A stretch of DNA of 64,000 nt from assembly GCF_030052815.1 (NCBI RefSeq), contig NC_079505.1, positions 30,248,287-30,312,286 of the forward strand. Reading direction: 5' to 3'. The translations under genes and the position numbers were made by a program. This document shows positions 22,922-36,172 of this stretch, piece by piece (the first letter of the stretch is position 1; every line of letters starts with the position of its first letter). The notes beneath the pieces are model-generated. The model was given only the letters and a program-made list of their open reading frames with translations, was not told where the DNA came from and did not search any database. This stretch comes from Hevea brasiliensis (taxonomy: Eukaryota > Streptophyta > Magnoliopsida > Malpighiales > Euphorbiaceae).

Positions 22922-25900
22922 TCAGTTTCTGAACAACTGTGGGTGTTGTCTCCTCATGTCCTCTTCACGTTCCCAAGTAGCTTCCTGGCTTGAATGATGG
23001 TTCCACAGCACTTTAACCAGGTGTATCTATTTATTCCTCAGCTGCTTCACCTCATATGCCAGAATTTCTATGGGTTCTTCCTCATATGAGAGGTCTGGAT
23101 TTACCTCAATCTCTTCAACTGATAGTACATGAGATGGGTCAGATCTATACCTCCTTAACATGGACACATGGAAGACACTGTGTATCCTTTCTAGCTCTGG
23201 AGGTAATACTAACCGATATGCCAAAGGACCCACTCTCTCCAGAACCTCATATGGTCCAATGAAATGAGGACTCAGTTTCCCCTTTCTGCCAAATCTCATA
23301 ATCCTCTTCCAAGGAGAAACTTTAAGGAATACCTTATCACCCACTGCATATTCAATGTCTCTTCTCTTTAGATCAACATAGGACTTCTGACAGTCTGATG
23401 CAGTCTTGAGTCGATCTCTGATCAATCTGATTTTTTCCTCTGTCTGCTAAACAATTTCTGGTCCAATCATCTTCCTTTCACCTACTTTATCCCAACATAG
23501 GGGAGTTCTGCACTTTTTGCCATACAAAGCTTCATATGGAGGCATCCCAATGCTTGATTGGTAGCTGTTGTTATAAGCAAACTCAATCAAAGGGAAGTGT
23601 GTATCCCAACTATCTTCAAACTCAATCATACAAGCCCGTAGCATATCCTCCAATATCTGAATTACCCTTTCAGACTGGCCATTTATCTGTGGGTGGAATG
23701 CTGTGCTGAAGTTCAATCTAGTTTCTAGGGCTCTCTGAAAACTACCCCAGAATCTAGAAGTGAATCTAGGATCTCTGTCAGATCAATTTATACTGGCACT
23801 CCATGCAGTCTTACAATCTCATTTATGTACAATCTAGCCAATCTCTCTAGGCATAGTCCATCCGGACTAGCAAAAAGTGAGCAAACTTGGTCAGTCTATC
23901 AACTATAACCCATACTACAACATGACTATTCTATGTCCTTGGAAGTCCCATCACAAAATCCATAGTTATCCATTCCCTTTTCCACTATGGTACTGGCAAT
24001 GGATGTAACAAACCAGCTGGAACTTGATGTTCTGCCTTTACTTGCTAATAAGTTAGGTATTTGGAAACAAATTCAACTATATCCCTCTTCATACCCATCC
24101 ACCAGTAATGTTCTTTCAGCCCTCTGTACATTTAGTTCCACCAGGGTGCATAGCAAAAGGAGACTCATGTGCTTCATTCATAATGATCTGTCTCAAGTCA
24201 ACATCACTAGGAATTCACATTCTGCCCTAATGTAGCAATAAACCATCATCTCTCATAGAGAATTCAAGTTTCTTGCCTTGCTGGACTTCTTTCAGTAGCT
24301 TCTGATATTTATCATCATTCTGAGTAGCCATTCTGATCTGATCAATCAACACTGGCTGTACATGCCATGTAACTACTGTCTGTCCCTCATCATCAATCTC
24401 CAAACTGGCATGTTGTGCTTTCAATTCATGTACCATGGACAAAGGAGAAACTCTGAGACTTGTCATAGTCTTGCGACTTAAGGTGTCAGCCACCACATTT
24501 GCTTTCTCTGGCTGATAGTCTATTAAGCAATCATAGTCTTTAATCAGTTCTAACCATCTCCTCTCCCTCAAGTTCAATTCCTTCTGGGTACCTAAGTACT
24601 TCAAGCTCTTGTGATTTGTGTAAATGTAACATTTCTCGCCATACAAATAGTGTCTCCAGATCTTCAGAGCAAAAACAATAGCTGCTAGCTCCAAATCATG
24701 TGTTGGGTAGTTCCTCTCATGCGGTTTCAGCTGGTGTGATGCATAAGCAATGACATTCCGATCTTGCATCAATACACAGCCTAACCCATTGTGAGATGCA
24801 TCACTATAAACTGTGTATTCTTTACCTGGTGTAGGTAAAGTAAGGACTGGAGCTTCAGTCAAACACCTCTTCAACTCATCAAAACTCTGCTGGCATTTAT
24901 CTGTCCACTGAAATTTTACATCTTTCCGAAGCAGCTTGGTCAGTGGAGAAGCTAACATAGAAAACCCTTTCACAAACCGGCGGTAATATCCAGCTAAACC
25001 CAGAAAACTGCGAATTTCTATGATATTCCTAGGCAGCTTCCAATTGAGGATAGCTTCTACCTTGCTGGAATCTACCTTGATCCTTTCAGCTGACACAACA
25101 TGTCCTAAGAAGGAGATTTCTTTCAGCCAAAATTCACATTTTGACAATTTGGCTTATAGCTGTTTCTCCCTTAAAGTCTGCAGTACAATCCACAGATGTC
25201 TGTCATGCTCCTCTACATTCCTCGAATATATCAAAATATCATTAATAAACACCACCACAAATTGGTCGAGATATGGTTTGAAGATAGTGTTCATTAGATC
25301 CATAAAAGCAGCTGGAGCATTTGTTAACCCGAATGGCATTACTAGAAACTCATAGTGGCCATACCGAGTTCTAAAAGCAGTTTTTGGAATACTCTGCTCT
25401 TGCACTTTCAATTGATAATAACTAGATCGCAAATTAATTTTGGAGAATATAGCTACACCCTTACATTGATCAAACAGATCATCTACGTGAGGCAATAGAT
25501 ATCTGTTCTTTATTGTCACCTTATTCAACTGTCAATAGTCAATACATAAGCGAAGAGTGCCATCTTTCTTCTTAACAAACAATACTAGCGCTCCCCAAGG
25601 TGACACACTAGGGCGGATGAAGCCCTTTTCAAGTAGTTCTTGCAACTGTACCTTCAACTCCTTCAACTCTGCTGGTGCCATTCTGTATGGTGTTATGGAG
25701 ATTGGATCCACACCAGGCATAATATTAATTTCAAACTGCACCTCTCTTTCTGGAGTTAATCCTGGCAATTCATCAGGAAACACATCAGGAAAGTCATATA
25801 CTATAGGGATGTCCCTCAATGCTGGACTCCCCACTTGGGTGTCTACCACATGTGCCAAGTATGTTTCACACCCCTTTCTGATCATTTTTTTGGCTAGTGC

Positions 25901-27564
25901 AGCCGAAATGATGTTTGATGGCAATAACTGCCTCTCCCCATGTATTACCACATCACTGTACTGAGGGAGACCAAAAGTGACTGTCTTCAGTCTATAGTCA
26001 ATCATGGCGTGATGCTTGGCTAACCAATCCATGCCCAAGATGATATCATAATCTCTGAAGGGCATTTCAATGAGATCAGATAGAAAAGTTTGTCCTTGGA
26101 TCACCAAAGGACAATCCCTATACATTCTATTAACCCTGAACTCCTGTCCTAGCGGACTTGTTACTAGCACCTCAAAGTCCATTTTTGTACATGGAACAGC
26201 AATGCAATCAATGATGCTAGCACTAACATAAGAATGGGTAAAACCGGGATCAAATAACACAAACACATCTTGATTAAAAGTTGAGAAGGTACCAGCCGTA
26301 ACATCAGATGTCTCGGCCTCTTCTCTCTGTCTCATTGCATAGACTCTGACTGGAGCACTGCCTTGCTCTGATTGATTCATAGTGCCTTGGCTGCCTGCTG
26401 GACTACCTCTACCCCTGCCTCTACCTCTGCTAGGTGGTTGTGAACCTCTAGTGATAGGGCTCTGAACTGACCCTTCAACAGTAGGAGGTGGCCTAACTCT
26501 ACGGGTACTGGTGTAGTCTTTGGCAAAGTGTCCTATGCCTCCACAGTTATAACAAGCTCCTATGGCCTTGTAGCACACCCCACCATGATTTCTTCCACAA
26601 GTTTCACATTAGCGAGGAGGGTAGGAACTTCTGGTACTTTGCTGACCAGATAGCAGAGGTTTCTATCCTGAATATCTTCCCCTACCAGACTTCTTACCAC
26701 CTCTGTTGTGTCCCCCATGGTTCTTCCTCTTTCCAGTAGGACCACTGGAACTCTGTTCTACTGACTTTCCCTCTTTTTCTATCTTCTCTGATTTCTTTTT
26801 CTCTGGGACCACTTCAGACTCAATTCTCTCTAATTCCAGTGCTTGAGAAATAAGCTCAGAGAAGTTGTTATGTTTGAATCCGACCACTTGTAATATGATA
26901 CTAGGCTTCAAGCCTGTTTCAAACCTTTTACATCTCTCCTTGCTGGTAGCAAGTAGACTTACTGCATAATGGCTCAGGCGGGAAAATTCCCTTTCATATT
27001 CAGCCACCGATCTACTCCCCTGTTTCAGACTTAGGAACTCTTGCAGCTTCTGGTCCATATAAGCATCAGGGACATATTTTTGTCTGAACTCCCGTAGAAA
27101 ATCATTCCATGTTCACACTGAACGTTTTACCGGACTATGGGGAATAGTTTTCCACCAGTCATATGCATCCCCCTGTAGCAGAGACACTGAATATTCAAAT
27201 CTGAGCTCCTCTGTACAATGTAGCTTCTTGAACACCCTATCCATTCTTTCTAACCACCGTTCTGCGTCTAGAGGATCTACTGTCCCCTTGAACTCAGTAG
27301 CCCCATATTTCATCAATTTGTCATACTACCTAGCAGAAGACTGTGGTTGTACCACTGGTGTCTATAGTGGGACTTATAGTGGGACTTGAGTAGGCATGTT
27401 ACCAGCCATCTGTTGGAACATTGCAGCCATCTGTTGCGAATCGAGCGAGAAGCTGCGATCGAGAAGGCTGGTGCGGCTGATCCACTGACATTGTGTAGGG
27501 CTGCGGCAGCCCCTTGTACCTCAGCCTCTATAGATTGATCGACTGAACGATCACCCTCTTCCAT
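22922..27564 (-). pseudogene. Element A gag-pol, broken
   Basis: Gag starts near 27564 (MEEGDRSVDQSIEAEVQG) and includes DAYDWWKTI and SVAEYEREFSRLSHYA segments over 27316-26663. A single zinc knuckle ([14 protein letters not shown], last Cys lost) and a protease core ([10 protein letters not shown], then [10 protein letters not shown]) lie in 26578-25532. RT spans about 25650-24900; its catalytic box reads FIND instead of FIDD. RNase H covers about 24840-24470, with YSDAS present but YTNHKSL in place of YTDHKSL. The first half of integrase (about 24230-23720) has no open frame. STAFHPQINGQSERVIQ and the GKLSPHFIGPYEVLERVG region lie in 23716-23027. The chromodomain-like tail runs on to a stop at 22922 past a TAG near 23022. 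It carries many stops and frameshifts and is inactive. Confidence 0.9.
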
Positions 27565-27733
27565 AGCCAATTCGAGGATCTTAGACCTCCTGAATAAATA
27601 ACACAAGGAGATTTCCTCCTGTTAGTGCATATTTATAATCTAATGTACTGTATGTATTAAACAATGACATTGAGCAGTTGTACTATGAAGAAAAAATATT
27701 CAAATTACAGGTGAAAACAGAATTCAAAAACTA

Positions 27734-27745
27734 GCTCTAATACCA
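27734..27745 (-). other. Element A primer-binding site
   Basis: The minus strand reads TGGTATTAGAGC, eight bases after the LTR end. It has one mismatch to TGGTATCAGAGC, the complement of the 3' end of initiator tRNA-Met that is used in the other elements here. Confidence 0.8.
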
Positions 27746-27753
27746 CTAAAACA

Positions 27754-30700
27754 TGTCACACCCTACCCTTCCGTAAGGCATAACATGATCCCGTAGCATA
27801 CCTAATAAATTACCAACTTCGTCTACTGATAACCCATTAAATACACTACAAGGGATTTTAAACCTTTTCTTACTTCTTTTTACAGTGGTGAGCACTGTTT
27901 ACAGGTGTTAAATTTTTTTTTTTAACTGAAGTAAAACTAGATAATACATTTGAAGAATTAATAATTTCTGTAAAAATTTTGGCAGAGTGCCATCTATATT
28001 TTGAATAAAACAGTTCTTCAAAAACCTGTAAAAAAGCACTTCAATTATTTTGTTCAATCCCCAAACTCCAATATTCAACCAACACAATAAGTTTCTCAAC
28101 AATTTTCAACTCAAATCCACAATAATTTTCTAGTGTTTTCAAAAGCTAAGATAAAAGAATATATCACAATATTTACAAATCAAAATATTTTAAGAATTTA
28201 GTTTACAACTTTAATGTACAATTTTAATTTACAGCTGCTCAAAACCAAGAATAATATATACATACAGCGAACATACATTATAATACAAAATGCAAAATAT
28301 GGTATACTCAATATACCCGATGATCTCTTAATGAAGCACTAGCAGCCTAGCCTGCTGTCCTGTCAGTCTGTCTACCTGCGACAGCAATGAAAAGCTATCG
28401 CTGAGCCAATGTCTCAGTGGTGCACAACATTAACAACATACAACTTTAAATCACAAATCATAAGTCACATAAATAGTGGATACTTAAAACCATAGTTAAA
28501 TTCAATGACAGTGAATGTCATAAAGAATTTAAACTCCATTTCACAATGTCATAATAAATATCAATAAATCACACACATAGCTTAATCATGTTCCAAAGTC
28601 CAATTTGTCCCAAAAGCCGATGGCTAGTGAGGAAAAACATAGCTAGCTAGCAATAATATGAGTACTCATTCTATTCATCCTCAACAGGCATACACCTCAA
28701 CACTTCAGCGAGAGAGGGAATTCAAAGTCAATTCGTCCCACTAGACAAGCTAGCGAGGAATTCAATCAATATATATGATAGCTGTGGTTTCAAACCATTT
28801 ACAATGTTTTTCAATCAATAAGTATCCATCAAATATCATTCAAATAATTTTTCACAATTTAAAATAATAAAATACAAATAGTCATAATTTATTTCAATTG
28901 AAAAATTCAAAAGAAATAACTGTTGTGCACAAACATCTGATAAACGTCTCTTAGCTCTAACTCAGTGTTTCCTTTCCCTTCTCTGAGTCTTTGCTAACTG
29001 AAACATACAATTTGAAGTGTTTCAGTACTCATTTAAACTGTCTCTAACAATAAGGTTTAATAATTAATTTATTGAATTCTATTGTTTCCTTAGTCAACCT
29101 AAGATGTTGTCCTTCGATGCACTCTAGGTGAATTAGGTTTTAATGTTACCAATATGTCACATTTTATAGCCTTTTTGTATTGGTACATATTACTAAATTC
29201 ATTTTCAAGTATATTGCATTTTATTGCAATTTGTCAGATTTCGGTATGCTAATTTAACCTAGTCGAATGACCTAGTTCGCTCGATTTTCGGGTTTCGGTC
29301 CAAACTACAAACTTGTAGGTATATGTCTTATTACACGCGGGGCAAAATTTCAAGTCATTCTGAGTTGTGTAGACCAAGTTATGGTCAATCTACTAATGCT
29401 AGACAGAATGTACGAAAATGGTAGGTTTAGGTCATTTTTAGGTCACTTTTGGTTTAGCTAGTTTTTGGACCTGAAATTGTGCAAGCTATTTGGCTTGGTT
29501 CTAGCCATTTCTGGGCTTTGGTGTCTTCATAAGATTTGTAGATATATGTCTCAACTATTCATGATAAAAATTTCAGGTCAATTGGACCTGGTTTGAGTAG
29601 GTTATGGTCAAAATACTAACTGCTGCCCAAATGGTCAATTTTCAGGCTTTCAAAGCACTAATCCGGATTTGGTCATTTTTCAAGTCACCTTCTAGGCAGA
29701 ATTTTGGTAAGCTTCCCTCATGAAAGTTGGCATATTTTATGCTTAGTTTTACCTCCAATTGGTCTCATACCAATTGGAGCCACACACTTAAGGTTCTAAG
29801 CCAAAACACACACTGCCCTGCCCTGCTACACACTCTTCATCACATACCAAAGAACACATTCAACACTTACCAAGTTACACATCCATGCCAATTCTGGTTT
29901 GTACCATAACATTAACACATTTAGCAACACATTTTTGGTTATTTTGGCAGCTTGTAACCACTCTCAACATACACACTATAATACAGAATTTTCCAAAGTC
30001 TCATTTACAACAGTTAAAGTCTCATTTACCACAATTTAACCACATGAACATACCTTATTTCCATGTCCAAATTCTAACAATTAAACACACGCACATGCTG
30101 CCATCCATGACACCATAATTCAACAATATTTCATGAACTCAAACACTTCAATCTTCTTCATGAGGCTGCCACAAGTTTACACATATCCATCAATTGCTAT
30201 TTTCACTTTTTAAGCTTCCAAATCATACCTTACACATGGAATTCAAGTACAATACAATCAAACATTTAAATCATCATTCAAACCACTATTTACATGCAAG
30301 AATAAACTGTTCTTATTGAGGTTCCATGGCTGCCAAAATGTACATCTCCCTTAAAACATCAAACTTCAAAAATTCTTCCACAAATTAACTGCCCATAACA
30401 TCCATTCAAGATTAATGAAACAAGAATAAAAAATACATATTTACTACTTTTGAAATTCTTGAAAACCTCACCAAAACTTAAATTTCTTACTGTCTAACTA
30501 CTGCCCAAGTTGTATAAGCAAAGTTTAGTGAAGGAAACTAGTGTGAAAAGTGGTTAGAATTGAGGTGCATGGAAGGTGATGAAGCTTTGGCCATGGTGTT
30601 TCAATGGAGGCTCACTTCAGCTTGGTCTTGGAAGGTTGAAGATGAAGATGTTTCTACCCACTAAACCCTTATATAGGTCCCTTAAAATATAATTAGTGGA

Positions 30701-31277
30701 GCACTAACCTTAGTTTAGGATTAATTAATTCCCAAGTTTCATAATTTGTAATTTATGCCCCAAACTTCCACTATTTATATTATGTACCATATTTCTAATT
30801 TTTCATGACATTTCTAAAGTGTAATATCATTTATTTTTAATGGAATTTTAGGTTAAAAGATAACTCGGGGTGTCAAATGACCACAATGCCCCTGTTCGGG
30901 TTGCATTCTCGATTTTTCTGTAACACCGAGTTTTGTCGTTTTCTCAATTTCTCGTTTTTCTTTGTACTAATTAATTAATTTTTCTTTGATATTTCTAATG
31001 ATATTTATACTTCAATAGGACTTTAATTATGTCTTAAAAATATTTTCTAGGGTTTCCCGCGGTCCAGGGCTAGTCAACGGTCACGTCGCAACTTCCAGGT
31101 ATGGTCACCCATCGCTAGGGTTCTCGGCTAGTTTAACTTGGTGACATTTCATTGCTATTATTTTTCCTTTGTTTTTCTTGTATTTTCCTTTCTTGTATTT
31201 CATTATTTTATGTTTCCTTATCCATATCTAAGTGTAGTTATAGGCATCCTAGCTGTCCGGACAACACTGGTCACCGG
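27754..31277 (-). repeat. Element A 5' LTR, larger part
   Basis: This is a near copy of the 3' LTR. It stops at ACCGG (31273-31277), where solo LTR D was inserted, and resumes after the duplicated ACCGG (44871-44875) to end at 44912. The two LTRs of A show scattered base changes and small indels, suggesting an older insertion than element C. Confidence 0.92.
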
Positions 31278-32338
31278 TGTGACACCCCTTACCCGTCTAC
31301 AGTATATCCGAGTAAAATATGTCACACAGTGTACCGGAACACTCTATTTTATCTTAATCATTTTTTATTCTTCCTTAATTAGTTTTTATCATAGTTTTGA
31401 ATATAACTTGTGAAATATAATTCATTTAAGTCATTTATTGAAATTATAATTTATTTGAGGTTCCGAAAATTTTATAGAAAATCTGGCAGAGTACCGGCTA
31501 AAAATGGAGAAAACAGTTCTTTGAAACCTGTGAAAAACACTTCCAATATTTTCAATCAATCCCAAACTCCATTTCATCAACAAAATCTCAATATGTTTTT
31601 CAACAACATTTCCATTTCTCAATCATTCATCTCATATGATAATCATGTAAAAGTCATAAATAAATGTTCACTTTTTCATTCATAAACACAATTTCTACTA
31701 TTTACATTAATACCTAAATACATTACATAAGTTTCAATTACATATGAGAAAATAAAAGTTAATTACAAAATATCAAAATAAAACCTAGTGTCCTACCAAT
31801 GCACTGATGACGGTGAGGTGACACGGATACTATGCAGAGCTGCAGGAGGTCTCACCCAGTCTGTGGTCTACTGGGCTCTCGGTCAGTATCTCCAGAACCT
31901 ACGCGTGGCAAAAGCAACGCGCTAAGCAATAATGCTTAGTGGTCCAATAATAAAATAAAAAAAATAACAGAAAATAAATATGCAGTGAATGTATCGATGT
32001 CTTATTGCAAATAAATTTTCGATGAGTATTTATAGTCTTACTTATTTTGTACTTGTTATATTCATTATTTCATTAAATTTATCCACTTTCATTTTTGGTT
32101 GCCCAAGTAACCTATCTTTGACGCATCGATGGATAAACGGGTAAACTGCATCGGGTATCAAGTACCTCGGGCCGTCACACCATCGGTCACATATGTGTCT
32201 CCGGTGTGCAAATGTAACAACTAATAAGCTGTAATAACATTAGGCACAAGGCCAAGTATCAACATAATGTCAGAATGGCTAAAAGCCATGAAATCACAGA
32301 ATGGCATAATGCCATGTGCAGTACTGCTAACTGAACCC

Positions 32339-32436
32339 TATTGGCATGCCAAACAATCCAAACCAATCTTGTTAGGTATACTAGGGCTATTGGCATGCCA
32401 AACAATCCAAACCAATCTTGTTAGGTATACTAGGGC
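32339..32436. repeat. 49-bp tandem duplication in solo LTR D
   Basis: Two consecutive identical 49-base units start with TATTGGCATGCCAAACAATC. Other copies of this LTR family (near 34730 and 41980) have one unit only. Confidence 0.9.
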
Positions 32437-33715
32437 ATTTGACACTGTTGAATTTTTCAATTTTTGAATTTCAAGTTTTGGTGTTACTATTCCCTTCATT
32501 AGTCAACAAAAATGTTAACTTTTGCATAGAAAATAGGTACATTGGTTTTAACACTCCCAACATACCACATTTTGCATTCAAAATTTGTTGGTATTGGTTA
32601 CCAATACCATTTCTAAGCTTAAAATTAATGGAGCAGAATTTTCAGTTTTCATACCCTATCTTTACTATTCCATTAGTTACTGTTGCAGTAGGAATTTGAG
32701 AAAATGATAAACATGAAAGTTGTTCCTTATTTTGTCTAGTTGAATTTCTTTTTTTGAATCACTCCATTTGGAGTTTTGTAGCTCAAGTTATGGTCCAAAA
32801 ACCATAACTGGCCGGATTTGAATTTTTCTGGACTGACCATATCTACGGCACGAATGAAGGATCGCAACTCCCTTGTTGGATAGGTTATGGTCATAATTTG
32901 GGGTGGGTTTCTTCATGAAAGTTGTTGGTCTATATCTTAGCTTGTTGTTGGTAAAATTTCAGGTCAATTGGGCCATCCTACACTGAGTTATGGCCAAATG
33001 AACAATCACTGTTCATTTGGTCATTCTGCAGAAACAGGTTGCAGGACACTCGGATTGGGGCAAGTTTTTGGTCCACTTGGTTTGGTCTTATGAGCATGGT
33101 TTCTTCACCAAAGTTGTGCCATTATGTGTCTAGTTTCATGTTCAATTGGACAAACACCAATTGAACCTATACAATTCAAGTTATAGCTGCCTAAACCTAC
33201 TAGACTCATGTCCAATTCTACAGGTCACCTAGGGCAGCCACACTAAACCGAAATCCCATCACTAAACACACTTTATTTCTTGTTTACCCATAACCAAATG
33301 GTCACTAATTGACCATTAAAAGTTCCATTTACCATCAATATGACCAAACCCTAATATAGCTCACAACCCTAATTTTCAAATATCCATTAATGCACATACA
33401 TCAATTCAACATACTTAATGATGTTTATGTCTCATACTCATGTTCAAGATCACCCATATACAACTTAAATTCATTCAAAACTCATCAACACTTCCATCAC
33501 TAAGGCTGCCAACAATTTTTTTAGGTGGTCCATACATGGATATATTCTTTTAATTTCATGAATTTCTAACTAAATCCATATACCTAACTTCAAATTTAAA
33601 GAGAAAAATGGAGAGATATAGCACTAACCTTAGTGGCAGAATTTTCTCTTGACCCAACTTAGATTTTTCCCTCACTTTCTTTAGTTTTTATGGCTGCCAA
33701 ACACTTTAGCTAGAG

Positions 33716-36159
33716 TGTGACACCCCTTACCCGCGTACAGTATACCCGAGTAAGTAATGCCACACGGTGTATCGGCACACTCTAATATACCTTAATTAAT
33801 TTATATCATGCTTTTGAATATAATTTATGGAATATAATTTATTTAAGCCATTTATCGAAATTATTATTATTTGTTTGAGGTTCCAAAATTTTTAAAGAAA
33901 ATCCGGCAGAGTACCGGCTAAAAATGGAGAAGACAGTTCTTCGAAACCTGTGAAAAACACTTCCAATAATTGTATTCAATCATTCTCAAACTCCAATATC
34001 AAAATCTCAACAATTTTCAATTTCAGTTCTCAACAACCTTTTCATTTCTCAAACATCCATTTCTCATAATACTCATATACAAACAATAAATAAATGCTCA
34101 AATTTTGCATTCATAACCATAACTTTCATTATTTACATGAACATCAAAATACTTTACATAGATCCAAATACATATGAGAAGATAAAAATTTAGTTACAAA
34201 ATACCAAAATGACACCTAGTGTCCTACCAATGCACAGCAGAAGTTGAGGTGACACGGACACTGTGCAGAACTGCAGGATGGACTCACCCAGTCTGCGGTC
34301 TACTGGGCTCACGATCTGTATCTCCCGAACCTACGCGTGGCAAAAGCAACGCGCTAAGCAATAATGCTTAGTGGTGCAATAATAAAATAAAAGAAATAGC
34401 AAGAAAATAAATATGTAGTGAATGTATATGTTTCATTTGTTTTGAATTTGTATATCATTAACTTTGTCCACTTTCATTCATTTGGTTGCCCAAGTAACCT
34501 ACACTAGACGACTGGACTGGATAAACAGGTAAACTGAAACTGGGTATCAAGTACCTCGGGCCGTCACACCATCGGTCACATATGCATCTCCCGGTGTGCA
34601 ACAGAACAGCTAACAAGCTGTAAATACATCAGGCACAAGGCCAAATCTCAATACAAGGTCAGAATGGCTAAAAGCCATGAAATCACAGAATGGCATATTG
34701 CCATGTGCAGTACTGCTAACTGAACCCTATTGGCATGCCAAACTATCCAAACCAATCTTGTTAGGTATACTAGGGCATTTGAAACTTTTAAATTCTTCAA
34801 TTTGTGAATTTCAAGTTTTGGGTGTCACTATTCACATCATTGGTCAACAAAAATGTTGACTTTTAGGTAGAAATTAGGTACATTGGTTTTGGCACTCCCA
34901 ACATACCACATTTTGCTTTTAAAACTTGTTGGGATTGGTCACCATTTCCATTTCTCAACTTAAATCTAAGAGAAATGGTAAACATGAAAGTTGTTCCTTA
35001 TTTTGTCTAGTTGAATTTCCTTTTGAATCACTCCATTTGATTGCATATTTGAATAGGTTCTGGCCATAATTTGGGATAGGTTTCTTCATGAAAGTTGTTT
35101 GTCTATGTTTTAACAAATTTCAGGTCAATTGACCATATCTGGCATGGTTTCTTCAGCAAAAATGTGCCATTATAAGCCTAGTTTCATGTACTCATTCACT
35201 TTGCCATGCTATATTTCAGTCCAATTTATGGTCAACTTACTCAAATAGTCACTAATTAACCATTAGAGTGTTCTTTAACAATTTCATAAGCCAAGTCAAA
35301 TTTTCATAACTCTTTCATTCTTTGTATATATATATGTATACACTTTAAACATAATCTCTAATTCACTCTAAGTCCATTAAAACAATCAAACTCATCCTTC
35401 CAATTGAAGATACCCTAACATATATAATTTACTTCAAATTTTTACAATTTCTTAACTTAAGTGATGATCTAACAAGAAAGAAAAAAGAGAGAGAGAAGTA
35501 TAGCACTAACCTCTTCTGCTCAACTTATTGAGCTTGTGAAAAAAATTCTCTCCCTCCTTGTGGCTGCCTAGAGTACCTTGTGATGTGGGGGATAAGTTTT
35601 AGTGAATGGAGTAGGAAAATTTATAGGATTAATGGAGGTTTATTTTAATTCTTTTGTCTTGGTTTATTGGTTAATTTAAAGGGTTGTTTAATTTTGATTA
35701 ATGACATCATAATGATGTCATATTTGGCTTTTTATTGATTTTCTTTTCTTTTATTTTCTACTAACTTCAAATTAATTTTTCATCAACATTAATTCATATT
35801 TTTATCATAATAATTATTTACTTAAAAAATTTTTCTAAATATTTTCTTGGCATTCTAATGCCATAGGAACCTCAATGACCCTTCTCTGAGTCCCAATAAT
35901 TATTTTATAAATTTTTCCCTGAGTGGGCTCTCTAGTTTTCGAGAAGCTTAACTTTCCCTGTTACCCCCCCCTCAGAGAGCTCATTTAACTGGGTTGTATT
36001 TTATTTCTAAAATTTTTACTAAATTTTTCTTATTAGTATTTGAGTTAATTTTGGTTCCTCACTTTAGTTTGAATATTTTTAAAATGCAGTCTAATTTGTC
36101 AGGACCGACACGATCACGGACGATGAGAATGTACGGAGTTGCTCTGAGGAGGCGTTACA
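33716..36159 (-). repeat. Element C 3' LTR, internally deleted
   Basis: It runs from TGTAACGCC at 36159 to GTGTCACA at 33716 in transcript order. It is 2444 bp against 3106 bp for the 5' copy. Deletions relative to the 5' LTR are visible near 34974, 35040, 35118, 35131, 35189 and 35826. The start region, 35900-36159, is unusually different from the 5' copy. Confidence 0.9.
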
Positions 36160-36172
36160 ACTCTTCCCCTCT
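36160..36172 (-). other. Element C polypurine tract
   Basis: The minus strand reads AGAGGGGAAGAGT directly before the LTR start TGTAAC. The same tract occurs at 49878-49890 and 57668-57680. Confidence 0.85.
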
